A stretch of DNA of 64,000 nt from Bolinopsis microptera (taxonomy: Eukaryota > Ctenophora > Tentaculata > Lobata > Bolinopsidae), in contig NC_087080.1 of the NCBI RefSeq assembly GCF_026151205.1, forward strand, positions 10,153,837 through 10,217,836, given 5' to 3'. Below, piece after piece: positions 22,401-34,100 of this stretch. A program made the translations under genes and the position numbers. The notes beneath the pieces were generated by a model, which was not told where the DNA came from, ran no database searches, and was given only the letters and a program-made list of their open reading frames with translations. Each line of letters opens with the position of its first letter. Positions within the stretch are counted from its first letter, which is position 1.

Positions 22401-25400
22401 ACGTTAACAATTGAGATCAAAGTTTTCCTAATCTTCAGTATACTGAAGATTAGTAGCACTCTATCATCTACGTTATTAGTCGCTAGCGTCTGTGTCTAAA
22501 GCTTACTTGTAGAGCAAATTGGTAAAAATGATGTAATGATGTAATGTCAAAGTTTATATGAGGGAAATTCCCAATAATAGAACAAAAATGGTTAATGTTC
22601 TTCGTTTTATAATTGTATTAGTGCCACCACCATTCTTAGCAGCAACAAATAAGACAATTTTGTTATATAATAGTCATTGTAGTTTGTATGTTTGATGGTT
22701 GTGGCCTCATGAGATGGTGTGGGAGTGTGAGGGGTATTATTATAGGACAAGTTATACAACTCCCGCCATTCTCCATCTTCACTCTCCTTTCGTAACCCTC
22801 GGCTCTCTAACACACATTCTACAGTTACACAGATTGCCATGGTGAACATTCAGTCTAGATCAAAGTTTGTCTGACCTATCTGTTTGCTTCTTGTTTTTTA
22901 TTCCTAAGTCGATCAGGAACTGTGCTTTCCGATATCGACCGTCTTGAAATTTGCGTGTTGAAGTTTGAACGGCAGGTTATATTCAACATAAAATCGTCGG
23001 TTTTGCTCGACAGGCAAAAGTAATATTTGATAACACTCAAAGTGAGACACGTTGTTAAGATGTTTTGGTTGAGAGGAACCCGGTTCAACTGCTACAAAGT
23101 CCTCACATCCTTTGTTTTTATCTTTACTGTCGCCTCGTTCTTCTTGTCTCTGTGGCTCAGAGCTAACTACGGTGAGTCGAGTATATAATATTATATTTAT
23201 ATACGTCACGTACCACTATCATGTATACATCACACATGTCTGTAGAATTCAAAACAAGTGCCGTAATTCTAAGTCGTTGTCGGTTGTCTACTGGCTATTC
23301 ATTTTTTCAATCGATATAAATATTAGCTCGATTAAATCAACATGGAGTTGCTCATGGTTGAAAGTTACAGATATATACACTATAGAGTATACACTACTGT
23401 ATTATTATAGCCCTCACTGAATCACAATCTATAAATCATACCTATACACATTTTTTCCTTTTCACCCTTTTGAAAAAAGGCAATAGTGAAAGGTTACGAA
23501 TGGAGGTTTTTGCAGAAAAACGTGGATTTTGGAGAACGAGATAGGTGGGTTTAAATATGTCGTGTGTCCTTCCTTCCTTCCGTTCGTTACCATGCAACGA
23601 AAAAGTTGGGCGCGCGCGAGGATTGCTTGCGGAGATGTGATGTATAGATAGCCTGTGATCTATGAATGCGCGGCGCGACTGTGTTTTAATGTATATGATG
23701 CATGTAATGTATAATATTACTATTAGGTAATACGCCCAATTTGTACGTGGCACGCGTAGTGTATTGATGTTTACACGAGTATAGTTTACCTTTGCTGATA
23801 ATTTCTTGAATTACAGATACAAGTTAAGTTCTACGGCAACTGAATTTCAAGTGTTTCCCGTATTTGATGCATAATTTATCAATATAATTATCATGAAGAT
23901 TGAAGTGAGCTGATTGGAGCTTATACTTAAATTTATAGTAAATGTGAAATGGAAATCTAGCGTCCGCCAAAACGAAACAACGGGCGCAATTCTTGTTCAT
24001 AAATAGTATCTGCATTGTGTATACGAGTATACGATTACGTCTGTACGGTGTAATATGCAGTATAATGAGCAATAAAAGCCCACAATTCTCAGGTATAATC
24101 CAAGTATCGACGACCCTGACACCGACCCAATATGTTCGGCTAGTAAGACGAGGTGTAACGGCTCCCAAACTGCTCTACACTCACCATAACTTCAGCATAG
24201 AGCAATCAAACCAGCTCTGCCATTCTCTCGCCCCGAAGTCGGGGAACAGGAACGACTTTGTGTTCTTAATGATTGTTAGTTCGTGGGAGAACTCTAAACG
24301 GAGAGACTATATTAGGAAGACTTGGGCGACATATCACTGGTTCTGGAAGAACCCAACCATGACGTACAGCTATAAATTTGTAATTTCTCAACCTGATCCG
24401 AACAGAAATTACACGGTTCACCCTACTGACTTGGACTCTCCGGATATAATCATGTCAGATCTCAACGAACATTATTATTTGCTGGACATCAAAGTTATGT
24501 GGGGTTTTTCTCACGTTCTCCTCAACCACAAGTTTGATTACATTTTAAAATGTGACGATGACACTTTTGTAAACCTGTGGCGACTGCCTCCTAAACTCCT
24601 CGCAAAAGCAAACACGGACTATTTCTACGGAGGGAAAGTGTTAGAGACCCACAACTGGGCGGGAGAGGGTATAAAGTACGCTGCAGGCAGTGGCTATGTG
24701 ATGAGTAGGAAAACTTTGTGTGCAGTTGTTCTGGCACATTCCGTATATTCCCTGGAGACTCCCAGGATACCTATAGAGGACGCGTACACGGGTCTGCTGA
24801 ACGCTCGGATGGGAATTAAAGTGACCCCCCTGAGTGGGTTTGCCACTGAGCATGAGAGTTGTAAAGATTTTACTACTGTTATTTTCCATCATATTAACAT
24901 GAAACTATTTGGAAAGCTTCTACACGCTGCAGTTAATGGAACCCATTTTTGTTAAGATTTGGGTTTGATTTCACTAATTTCCCATAACTATATGTATGAT
25001 ATTTTTCGGTTTTAGTTATTGTACTTATATTTTTACTAAAGTTTACAAATTAAGCTTAACACTCGAATTTGAGATGAGAAAACATGTCCACTTTGTCCAA
25101 TAATTACAATTGTGAACACATCAGTCATTAATTTTACTAATGTGTCTTACTCCAGCGGAAAATGAATTAGTGATGGATCAAATTTGTCAAGAAAGTTGTT
25201 CACTGTCCAATTATATTATGTCAAGCACGGTTCACGGAAACGAACTTCTATCCATTAAGCCAGATTATTTTTGTAAGTTTGCAAAGTTACTTAGCTTCAG
25301 TTACATGGAGTTTTCATGTATACACCAAATCTCGGTTTTGATTGTTGCTAGCAGTTTGGTTTTATGTTCTACTGCTGTGCTCGTAGTACTAGTACTACAG

Positions 25401-26023
25401 TTTGTATTTCATATCTCAGAAAGTTTTTTATTAACAACGAATTACGACCGTCCAAATAAGGGCCGATATCGGATATATAAGATACAAAAATAGTGCCTTA
25501 GCATAATTAACTATTCCATGGTATGTTCATTAATCAGAATCTAATATTAGAGCTTTACCTGTGATCCGATGGATTGACCACTCACTAACGAATCGTTATC
25601 CTTCTCCCCTGGTGACTTGTGAGGTACCATCATTCCCGGGGTAGAGGATTTAAATGCTATCTTGTCGTCTGTGTTGTGCCTTAGATAAAATTTTAAATAT
25701 CAATTTTAAATTTTGATCGGTTTTAAATCATGCCCCAATTAAGGATATTTTAACAATCTAAAAATACTCTAAATATACACTAGATTACTATAAGTATAAC
25801 AATATAATATGTTCATACTAATTTAAACTACAAATAGTAATTATATGTTAATTTAGTATGATGTAATCTGTCAGCCGGTAAATTCAGCAAATTCAGCCTA
25901 AGCTAACGTACAAGAATAAGAACCCAACTGTAATATGAACCTCAAGTTGTACCTTTTTGTGAAGGAGATGCTGGCTTGTTCCCGGGTTCTGGAGTCTGGT
26001 TCCAATGATGATGGTTCACTCAT
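19443..26023 (-). CDS. LITAF-domain protein, four exons (host of a nested gene)
   Basis: On the minus strand, exons 26023-25954, 25668-25559, 22105-21972 and 19560-19443 join in frame (phases 1, 0, 2) and encode 143 residues. Residues 1-60 are Ser/Pro/Asp-rich and probably disordered. The LITAF domain follows: CQHC at 75-78, a hydrophobic stretch at about 90-112 expected to dip into the membrane, and HHCPIC at 121-126, which together form the split zinc site typical of LITAF/CDIP proteins. Family members are monotopic proteins of late endosomes and lysosomes. No PPxY or PTAP motif is visible in the N-terminus, unlike vertebrate LITAF. The exon 1/2 junction is the least certain: I used the acceptor at 25669 because the one 11 bases upstream leads to a stop. 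Intron 2 contains the complete galactosyltransferase gene on the opposite strand. Confidence 0.82.
19818..19875. other. Pair of GC-rich hairpins with GAA loops
   Basis: Two perfect hairpins lie side by side in AT-rich DNA: an 8-bp stem at 19818-19836 and a 16-bp stem at 19841-19875, each closing on the trinucleotide GAA. They lie inside intron 3 of the LITAF gene, in a repeat-like region that ends in a CATA microsatellite near 20230. Confidence 0.7.
20225..20250. repeat. CATA microsatellite
   Basis: About six CATA units follow a short palindrome ACGACAGATTGTCGT. This could be the 3' tail of a SINE-like repeat that includes the upstream GC hairpins, but I cannot prove the unit. Confidence 0.6.
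21265..21780. mobile_element. Foldback element with 149-bp inverted arms
   Basis: Arms 21265-21413 and 21632-21780 are nearly perfect inverted repeats (few substitutions), separated by about 218 bp of unique sequence. I could not define a target duplication with confidence. The element lies in intron 3 of the LITAF gene. Confidence 0.85.
23060..24955 (+). CDS. Beta-1,3-galactosyltransferase family (GT31), two exons, nested
   Basis: Exons 23060-23171 and 24093-24955 join in phase 1 and encode 324 residues. Residues 12-34 are a type II signal anchor preceded by a short basic cytosolic tail, as in Golgi glycosyltransferases. The catalytic domain shows the GT31 landmarks: an FLMIVSSW strand, RRDYIRKTW near residues 107-115, the metal-binding DDD at 192-194, YAAGSGYVMS near 233-242 and EDAYTG at 266-271. 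This family transfers galactose or N-acetylglucosamine from UDP-sugar in beta-1,3 linkage in the Golgi; the acceptor here cannot be read from sequence. The exon 2 reading frame extends upstream of 24093, but that part is intronic. The gene is entirely inside intron 2 of the LITAF gene, on the opposite strand. Confidence 0.88.
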
Positions 26024-28215
26024 AGTTGCTCAGTCCAAACCAGCTTGTAGATAACTAATACTGTTAGTCTTCTTATCCCCAAGTGAGAGTTCGATTGGAT
26101 TATTATTACTTGACTATTGTCTACAAAGTCAATTTGGAACCAGATCAAGTCAAACTGGGATCGTGAACTTTTCTGCAAACGATCGTATCATTCAAATTTC
26201 AAGCATCAACAAACGGCTAAGTTGGAAGCAGTATTTCACTACTGGATACTGGTAGTGTTTAGTGAAACGTAAAACCGAACAAAAGATAAAAGAAAATTAT
26301 GTGAGCAGCACCGTAACTCAACACTGAAATCACGAAAGTTATGTAATACGAGTACGTGATATGTTGTGAGGGACAAGAGTAACATCATCCGACTATCATT
26401 AATGAAATATTGCACATCCTATTTTCTACAACAAATGTGAGTCAAAATTCAGAATCTGACAGCTGACGGGATATTCAATATTATAATATAATAATACCTT
26501 GGCTATTGAGTGCTGAGCGCGATAATTCCCGACAGCTTGCTGGAGGGAACGCGCGGGCACGAAATTGCCAAGGTGTTATGTATTATAATATTTTCCGGTT
26601 CCGAATTGGAAGGGGTGTAATCCGATACGTGCGCATGATACAATATAGTGTCTAATATATAGAACGCCAGTGTTATTTGTTTTACAACTTGCCGCCAGCC
26701 AGTCTGAGGTCTATGCTGATAATACCTTGGCTTCCCTTGCGGGATATATCGGCAAATTATCAGCTCTCAGTGTCCGAGACTTTTAGTGGATATAATTCCC
26801 GGAAGGTATTATAACATTTCGCATGTGTTGTTAAATGTAGCTACTGAGATCTGACTCAGTAGCTGATTTTAAAACTAAACTTCTTTCATTACAAAATTTA
26901 AGACATAATATAAACAGCACACATTCTCTAAACTACCCAGAAACTTTGTTTGCATCAGACAGCCTCACTGCTTCGATAACAAATTGAAATACTCGTATCG
27001 AAAAAGCTGTCAATAAATTTCAAAAATAAAAATTCTCCTAGAGAAAAATCTTGTCCGTGACTAATCAGATCGTAGCTAAATCAAAATGCTAATCATATGT
27101 CCATGAAAATGACGTTAAACAAAGTATTTCCTCAAAGTTCCTGTATCTACTTCGACAAGGTTGTTCCTGTTATATCGCAGAGTAAATATATTATATGCAC
27201 ATCTAGTTAGTACAAAGGTAAAGCAATCAGTAAATTGGTAGCTAAGCGACTCCTTAAGTTTAATTCAATAACACACATTGTTAGCGGTTACTGCGAAGGT
27301 TAGGTGAGCATGTAATTTCATGTGATCCACATTCCACACCATATTGACTGCTTTAACTTACTGAGTTACTGCATTAAGCACATGTTATATAATATATGCT
27401 GGTACGTTTTATTTCCGTATCTGAAATTAGCCCATCAGATATTGTCTTTGCTTTTGTGATCTGCTTTTGGGCTGCTTTTGTAAAGTTCTCAACTTCCCGT
27501 ATTTCTAAGCTACATTCACTACATCATTGCCATCACTGACAAATGACTCTATTTGAGGGGGGGGGGCTTGCAGACTACGGGCACCCGGAGCAGACATGCT
27601 CATATTTAGATTAATTTTAGTACAGTTATGCAGAATTATCTAAACATGCTCAACACCAAGCTTTGGGGTACTCTACTTGTCGCTACTTTGGGGTACTCTA
27701 TTTCTTGCTACTACCTGTCTCCTGAATACGTCCTTATCCTGGACTTATTGTTCATGAGTCGCCAGGACCTTCCTAAATAATAGTCCACATATTATAACTG
27801 TTAATTTGCTTGATGAACAGCTTTACAGATATACCTGGAAATGTTGCAGGGAGACGGTTGCTTGAGTCTAGTAATCACCTTATTTCAATTCCTGAATAAT
27901 GAATGGCACAGTCAGTTGTGTTACAAGTATACTGGCTGTTACGATGGATATTTATCCTTATTTCGCTACTGGAGAAACAGCAGAGGCTTCTATTTTTGTC
28001 GTTCTGCTCTGCACTTGTGGGTTATTGAAACTCGAAAGAGGGACACTTTTTGCATGAACAGATTAAGAAAAATAAAACATCCAAATCCGATTAACTTCTG
28101 AACAGTTTCCCCCAGATGGTCCCTTATATTTTCCTGATGCTAACAGTTCAAACAACACTTCTACACGTCGGTCATAGTATTCATAAAATAAGTTCTGAGA
28201 CTACTTTCTCACAGC
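26024..28215. other. Intergenic region with short inverted repeats
   Basis: A 116-bp MITE-like inverted repeat lies at 26477-26592 (ends AATATTATAATA and ACCTTGGC in opposite orientation), and another inverted pair at 26716-26763. A G run is near 27549-27557. Exons upstream of the LCCL gene may lie here, but I could not identify any. The ORF 27841-28101 has no recognisable features. Confidence 0.45.
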
Positions 28216-28661
28216 TGGACACCTCCAAGTGTAAACAGGTAGGGTCCGTATTTATATAATCTCACGAAACCAGATTTGACAATTTTTGCACGAACTACGT
28301 TCTGGTTTCCCGTCATTATAGTACATAGAAATCACTTTTTGACCGTGTTATTTTCATGCAATTACATTGATGTATGTACTATTTTGAAAAGATTTTCAAT
28401 AAAAAATCAATCAGATTCGAGGAGTTAGAGAAAGATGAGAAACTGGTTGTTTCAATGCTGCAACTTCCAGTAATCATCATAAATTAAGAATATTATATAG
28501 TTTTAGTGGTTAATCTGATAAATAAGATATTATTCCCGATCAGGTATGCTCAGTAGTTTGCGAAGAGGTACAGTTAGCCCAGTGTATTCATATCTACGGT
28601 AGTGGAATCTATTCTAAATACACAAAAGTCTGCTGTGCAGCCAGACAGGCAGGAGCCATCG
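28216..28661 (+). CDS. LCCL-domain gene, internal exons (partial)
   Basis: The exon 28544-28661 encodes about 39 residues with the core of an LCCL domain: two cysteines, then IYGSGIYSKYTKVC, AARQAGAI. In the family this core reads VYGTxxYxxxSxICxAAxHAG. It begins after ATCAG at phase 0 and a GT follows at 28662. A 24-base microexon at 28216-28239, bounded by TTTCTCACAG and GTAGGG, is in phase and would supply the preceding cysteine. LCCL modules occur in secreted and apicomplexan or animal extracellular proteins (cochlin, LGL1 types). The N-terminal exons, and the exon with the rest of the domain, are missing or lie in the repeat-filled region downstream. The frame also runs on into the GTCA minisatellite, which I read as intron. 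Confidence 0.55.
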
Positions 28662-28663
28662 GT

Positions 28664-28795
28664 CATAATAACAGGTCGATCAGTTTATGTCGGTCGGTCA
28701 GTTTGTTGATCGGTCAGTATGTCGGTCAGTCAGTATGTCGGTCGGTCAGTTTGTTGATCGGTCAGTAATTTTGATTGTCAGTCAGTCACCTGCTG
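28664..28795. repeat. GTCGGTCAGT minisatellite
   Basis: Imperfect GTCGGTCAGTTTGTTGATCG and GTCGGTCAGTATGTC units follow directly after the LCCL exon. Confidence 0.75.
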
Positions 28796-28959
28796 GTCAA
28801 TGTTTTCGTCAGCCTTCGTGTCGTTTTGTCAGTTATATTTCCAATTTCAATCGTTAACAACACTTCAGCTGATAAATCAGACAATCGGTAAAAAGTCTAA
28901 TTTTATTGTTTATCTGTATATGCATTATGCATCATGCACTAAAGCATGATAAATAATTA

Positions 28960-31130
28960 GTCGTGTAATTTGCCATCTATGAATGACTGACTAATTGGTT
29001 ACGGATGAGAAATTCAGTAAAAACTGTAAAACTTTTCGTTTTCTTAAGATTTCTGCTGTGAGCTTCCTCCGACCCGAATCAAACTTCCAGCACCTCAATC
29101 GTGTCATTTGGCATCTATAGTTGACTGAATAATTGGTTGCGGGTCAGAAATTCGGCCAAAACTGTAAAATTTCGGCCCTGGAAGTTTCAGCTTCAAAAAC
29201 TGAAAATGGGACAGAGTATGGGACAGTATGATTTTCCAATTTTTTCGAGATTTTGACTTCCAGTACCCTAATTTGGTTTCATACCATCATCAATTAACTG
29301 ACTAATTGGTTTGTGGGCAAAAACTTCATCCAATCTGTCAAATGTGTGTTCAGAAATTTTCATATCTGAAAATGGGACAGAGTTTTGAAAATACAACTTT
29401 TCGTTTTCTTAAGATTTCTGCTGTGAGCTTCCTCCGACACGAATCAAACTTCCAGCACCTCAATCGTGTCATTTGGCATCTATAGTTGACTGACTAATTG
29501 GTTGCAGGTCAGAAATTCGGCCAAAACTGTAAAATTTCGGCCCTGGAAGTTTCAGCTTCAAAAACTGAAAATGGGACAGAGTATGGGACAGTATGATTTT
29601 CCAATGTTTTCGAGATTTTGACTTCCAGTACCCCAATTTGGTTTCATACCATCATCAATTAACTGACTAATTGGTTTGTGGGCAAAAATTTCATCCAATC
29701 TGTCAAATGTGTGTTCAGAAATTTTCATATCTGAAAATGGGACAGAGTTTTGAAAATACAACTTTTCGTTTTCTTAAGATTTCTGCTGTGAGATTCCTCC
29801 GACCTGAATCAAACTGACAGCACCTCAATCGTGTCATTTGGCATCTATAATTGATTGACTAATTGGTTGCGGGTCAGAAATTCGGCCAAAACTGTAAAAT
29901 TTCGGCCCTGGAAGTTTCAGCTTCAAAAACTGAAAATGGGACAGAGTATGGGACAGTATGATTTTCCAATTTTTTCGAGATTTTGACTTCCAGTACCCCA
30001 ATTTGGTTTCATACCATCATCAATTAACTGACTAATTGGTTTGTGGGCAAAAATTTCATCCAATCTGTCAAATGTGTGTTCAGAAATTTTCATATCTGAA
30101 AATGGGACAGAGTTTTGAAAATACAACTTTTCGTTTTCTTAAGATTTCTGCTGTGAGCTTCCTCCGACCCGAATCAAACTTCCAGCACCTCAATCGTGTC
30201 ATTTGGCATCTATAGTTGACTGACTAATTGGTTGCAGGTCAGAAATTCGGCCAAAACTGTAAAATTTCGGCCCTGGAAGTTTCAGCTTCAAAAACTGAAA
30301 ATGGGACAGAGTATGGGACAGTATGATTTTCCAATGTTTTCGAGATTTTGACTTCCAGTACCCCAATTTGGTTTCATACCATCATCAATTAACTGACTAA
30401 TTGGTTTGTGGGCAAAAATTTCATCCAATCTGTCAAATGTGTGTTCAGAAATTTTCATATCTGAAAATGGGACAGAGTTTTGAAAATACAACTTTTCGTT
30501 TTCTTAAGATTTCTGCTGTGAGCTTCCTCCGACCCGAATCAAACTGACAGCACCTCAATCGTGTCATTTGGCATCTATAATTGACTGACTAATTGGTTGC
30601 GGGTCAGAAATTCGGCCAAAACTGTAAAATTTCGGCCCTGGAAGTTTCAGCTTCAAAAACTGAAAATGGGACAGAGTATGGGACAGTATGATTTTCCAAT
30701 TTTTTCGAGATTTTGACTTCCAGTACCCCAATTTGGTTTCATACCATCATCAATTAACTGACTAATTGGTTTGTGGGAAAAAATTTCATCCAATCTGTCA
30801 AATGTGTGTTCAGAAATTTTCATATCTGAAAATGGGACAGAGTTTTGAAAATACAACTTTTCGTTTTCTTAAGATTTCTGCTGTGAGCTTCCTCCGACCC
30901 GAATCAAACTGACAGCACCTCAATCGTGTCATTTGGCATCTATAATTGACTGACTAATTGGTTGCGGGTCAGAAATTCGGCCAAAACTGTAAAATTTCGG
31001 CCAATGAAGTTTCAGCTTCAAAACTGAAAATGGGACAGAGTATGGGACAGTATGATTTTCCAATTTTTTTGAGAATTTGACTTCCAGTACCCCAATTTGG
31101 TTTCATTACATCATCAATTAACTGACTAAT
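28960..31130. repeat. 365-bp tandem satellite, well-resolved part
   Basis: A unit of exactly 365 bp repeats about six times with 97-99% visible identity; landmarks such as TCGTGTCATTTGGCATCTAT recur at about 29098, 29463, 29828, 30193, 30558 and 30923. The leftmost unit is short and has an internal deletion. Units alternate between two subtypes (for example TTCCAGCACC versus GACAGCACC). The recurring 67-residue minus-strand ORF is a property of the unit and shows no sign of coding constraint. Confidence 0.95.
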
Positions 31131-34100
31131 TTGGGTTTTTTTGGGGGAAAAAAAAATCCAACTTCAAAAGGGTGAAACAATTGAAAGGGGGATTTTAAAA
31201 TACACTTTTCCTTTTTTTGATTTTCCGGAGCTTCCTCCCACCCCAATAAACTTCCAGCACCCAATCGTTCATTTCCCCCTTTTTAGGATTTTTATTGGTT
31301 GGGCGAAATTTTTTTCCAAAATTTTTTGGTAATTCCTTAAATAAATGTATGGGACGTTTTTTAAATTTTTTAGGAAGTACCCCAAGGTTTTAAAAATACA
31401 AAATGCTAATTGGTTTTGGGCAAAAATTTATCCAACTCTCAAAAGGTTAAAATTTTTTTTGAAAAATGGGGAAAGTTTTTAAAATAAAATTTTGTTTTTT
31501 AGATTTTTCACTTTTCCCCAACGAAAAATTTCCCCATATTGTTAAAAGGATCTTAGTTACCGACAATTTTTTAAAATTTGGAAAAAACTTAAATTTGGGC
31601 CCTTTAAGTTTACTTAAAAGAAAATAAAATTGGCAGAGACCTTTTTTGTATTTGATTAGTACCCCTTTGGGTTTTTACCATCTTAAAAACTAATTTTTGT
31701 AAAAATTTATTAAATTTAAAATGTTTTGAAATTTTTAAATCAATGGGACTTTTTTTCCAACCTTTTTTAAATTTTGGTCTTCCCCCAAAAATTAATCAAT
31801 GTTCAGGGTTTTTTAAAGGACTGAAAGGTTTTCGGGGGGTTGGCAAAAAAGAAAAAACGGTGAAATTTGTTCAAAAAACGGGAAAAAGGGCAAGTTTGGG
31901 CTTAAATTTTCCAATTTTTCGGGGGATTGACCCCCAAGTTTTTAAAAATTAACTGTTTTTTTTGTGGGAAAAATTTTACCCAACCCAAAAAAGGTTTTCA
32001 GAAAATTTTCTATCTGAAATGGGGAAAATTTTTAAAAACAAATTTTTTTTCGAGGGACCCCCCGACCGAACAAATTCCAACTTTATTGGCCTTTTTAAAG
32101 TTTAATGCAAAGGGGGGAAAACGAAAAAAATGTAAAAATTGGGAAGTTTTCTCCGGAAAATCAGAGATGGGACCATAGATTTTTAAATTTTTTGAGATTT
32201 TGCCCATACCCAAATTTGGTTTCATAATTCTCAAAAATGATAATGGTTTGTGGGGCAAAACACCTTGCTTTTTAAAAATTTCTTTTGAAAATGGGACCGG
32301 TTTAAAACAAATTTTTTTTCTTTAAGAGCTGTCTTCCTCGACCCATAAAAGAATAAGATAGGATTATGGAGACTAAGGTTTCGGGGCAAGGAAAAATTAA
32401 AATTTTGGCCTGGAGTTTTTTTGCCAAAAAATGAAAATGGGGGTTGGGGGTTTGAAATTTTTTAATTTTCTTTAAAGGTTTCAAAATATCTTAAATGACT
32501 AATTTTTTCAAAAAACCCTCGTTGGTTTGGGAAATTTTTATAGAAAAATAAGGTTTTTAAAAAAAAATTTTTGTTTTCTTTAAATTTCTCTTGAGTTTCC
32601 CCCGACCCCAAACAAACCCAGACCCCAAAGGGGTATTTGCATTTATTGAAATGCTTTTGGGGGTTTCGGGTTTGAAATTGGCCAAAATTTAAAAATTGTT
32701 GGGGAAATTTGCTTCAAAAAAAAAAAATGGGAAAATTGGGGGAGTTTATTTTTAATTTTTTGAGGGGTTTTTACCCCGTACCCCTTTTTTGGTTTTAATT
32801 CCATTTAAATTCGCTAAAATTTGGTTTTTGGGAAAAAAATTTTATCCCTTTTGTCAAATGTGTGTTCAGAAATTTTATTCTGAAAATGGGACAGAGTTTT
32901 GAAAAATACAATTTTGTTTTCTTAAGATTTCTGTGGGCTTCCTCCGCCCGAATCAAACTTCCCGCACCTCAATGTTCATTTGGATCTTTTGTGTGATAAT
33001 TTGGGTTGGGGGTCAAAATTGGCCCAAAATGTAAAATTTCGGCCCTGGAAGTTTCAGCTTAAAAATGAAAAAAGGGACAGAGTTGGGGCGTTGATTTTTC
33101 CAATTTTTTGAGATTTTTATTCCGTACCCCAATTTGGGTTTTAACCCCTCATCAAATTAAAATGCTAATTTGGGTTTTTGGGAAAAAAATTTCTCAACTG
33201 TCAAAAGTGTGTTCAGAAATTTTCTATCTGAAAAAGGGGAGAGTTTTGAAAATAAACTTTTCGTTTTTCTTAAAATTTTTTGCTGTGGCTTCCCCCACCC
33301 GAAACAAAAATTTCCCGCACTTTAAAAGTGTCATTTGGCATTATAGTTGATGACTAATTGGTTGCGGTCAGAAATTCGGCAAAAATGTTTTAAAATTTCG
33401 GCCCCGGGAAATTTCGCTTCAAAAATGAAATGGGACGAGTATGGGACAGTATGATTTTCCCTTTTTTCGAGATTTTGCTTCCGTACCCAAATTTTGGTTT
33501 TATACCCTTCATCAATTAACTGACTAATTGGTTTGGGGCAAAAATTTTATCCAAACGTCAAATGTGTGTTCAGAAATTTTCATATCTGAAAATGGGACGG
33601 TTTTTTAAAATTTCAACTTTTGTTTTCTTAAGATTTTGCTGTGAGTTCCTCGACCCGAATCAAATTCCGCCCCAATGTTTTTTGCATCAAGGATGTTGGG
33701 CGGGCAGAATTGGCCAAAACTGTAAAAATTTTGGCCCTGGGAGTTTTAGCTTTAAAAACTGAAAAAAGGGACGAGTTGGGAATAGATTTTCCAATTTTTT
33801 CGGATTTTGATTCAGTACCCCAAATTTGGGTTTTCCCCTCTCAAATTAAAGATAAAAGGTTTGTCAAAATTTTACCAATCTGTCAAATGTTTTCAGAAAA
33901 TTTTCATTTTGAAATTGGGAAGATTTTGAAAATAACTTTTCGTTTTTAAGTTTTCTTTTGTGTGAGTTTTGCCCAATCAAACTTCCCAGCCCTCAATCGT
34001 TCATTTGCATCTAAGTGAAGACTATTTGGTTTGGGGGAAACCCCCAAAAAAAAAATTCCCCTTTAAATTTTGCTTCAAAAAATGAAATGGGCAGAGTATG

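Noticed and set aside
27841-28101. 86-residue ORF as the first exon of the LCCL gene
   Set aside because: No signal peptide, no donor in phase with the microexon, and composition looks random.
29558-30856. Four 67-residue minus-strand ORFs spaced 365 bp
   Set aside because: They are the same satellite unit repeated; differences do not favour synonymous sites and no splice or family support exists.
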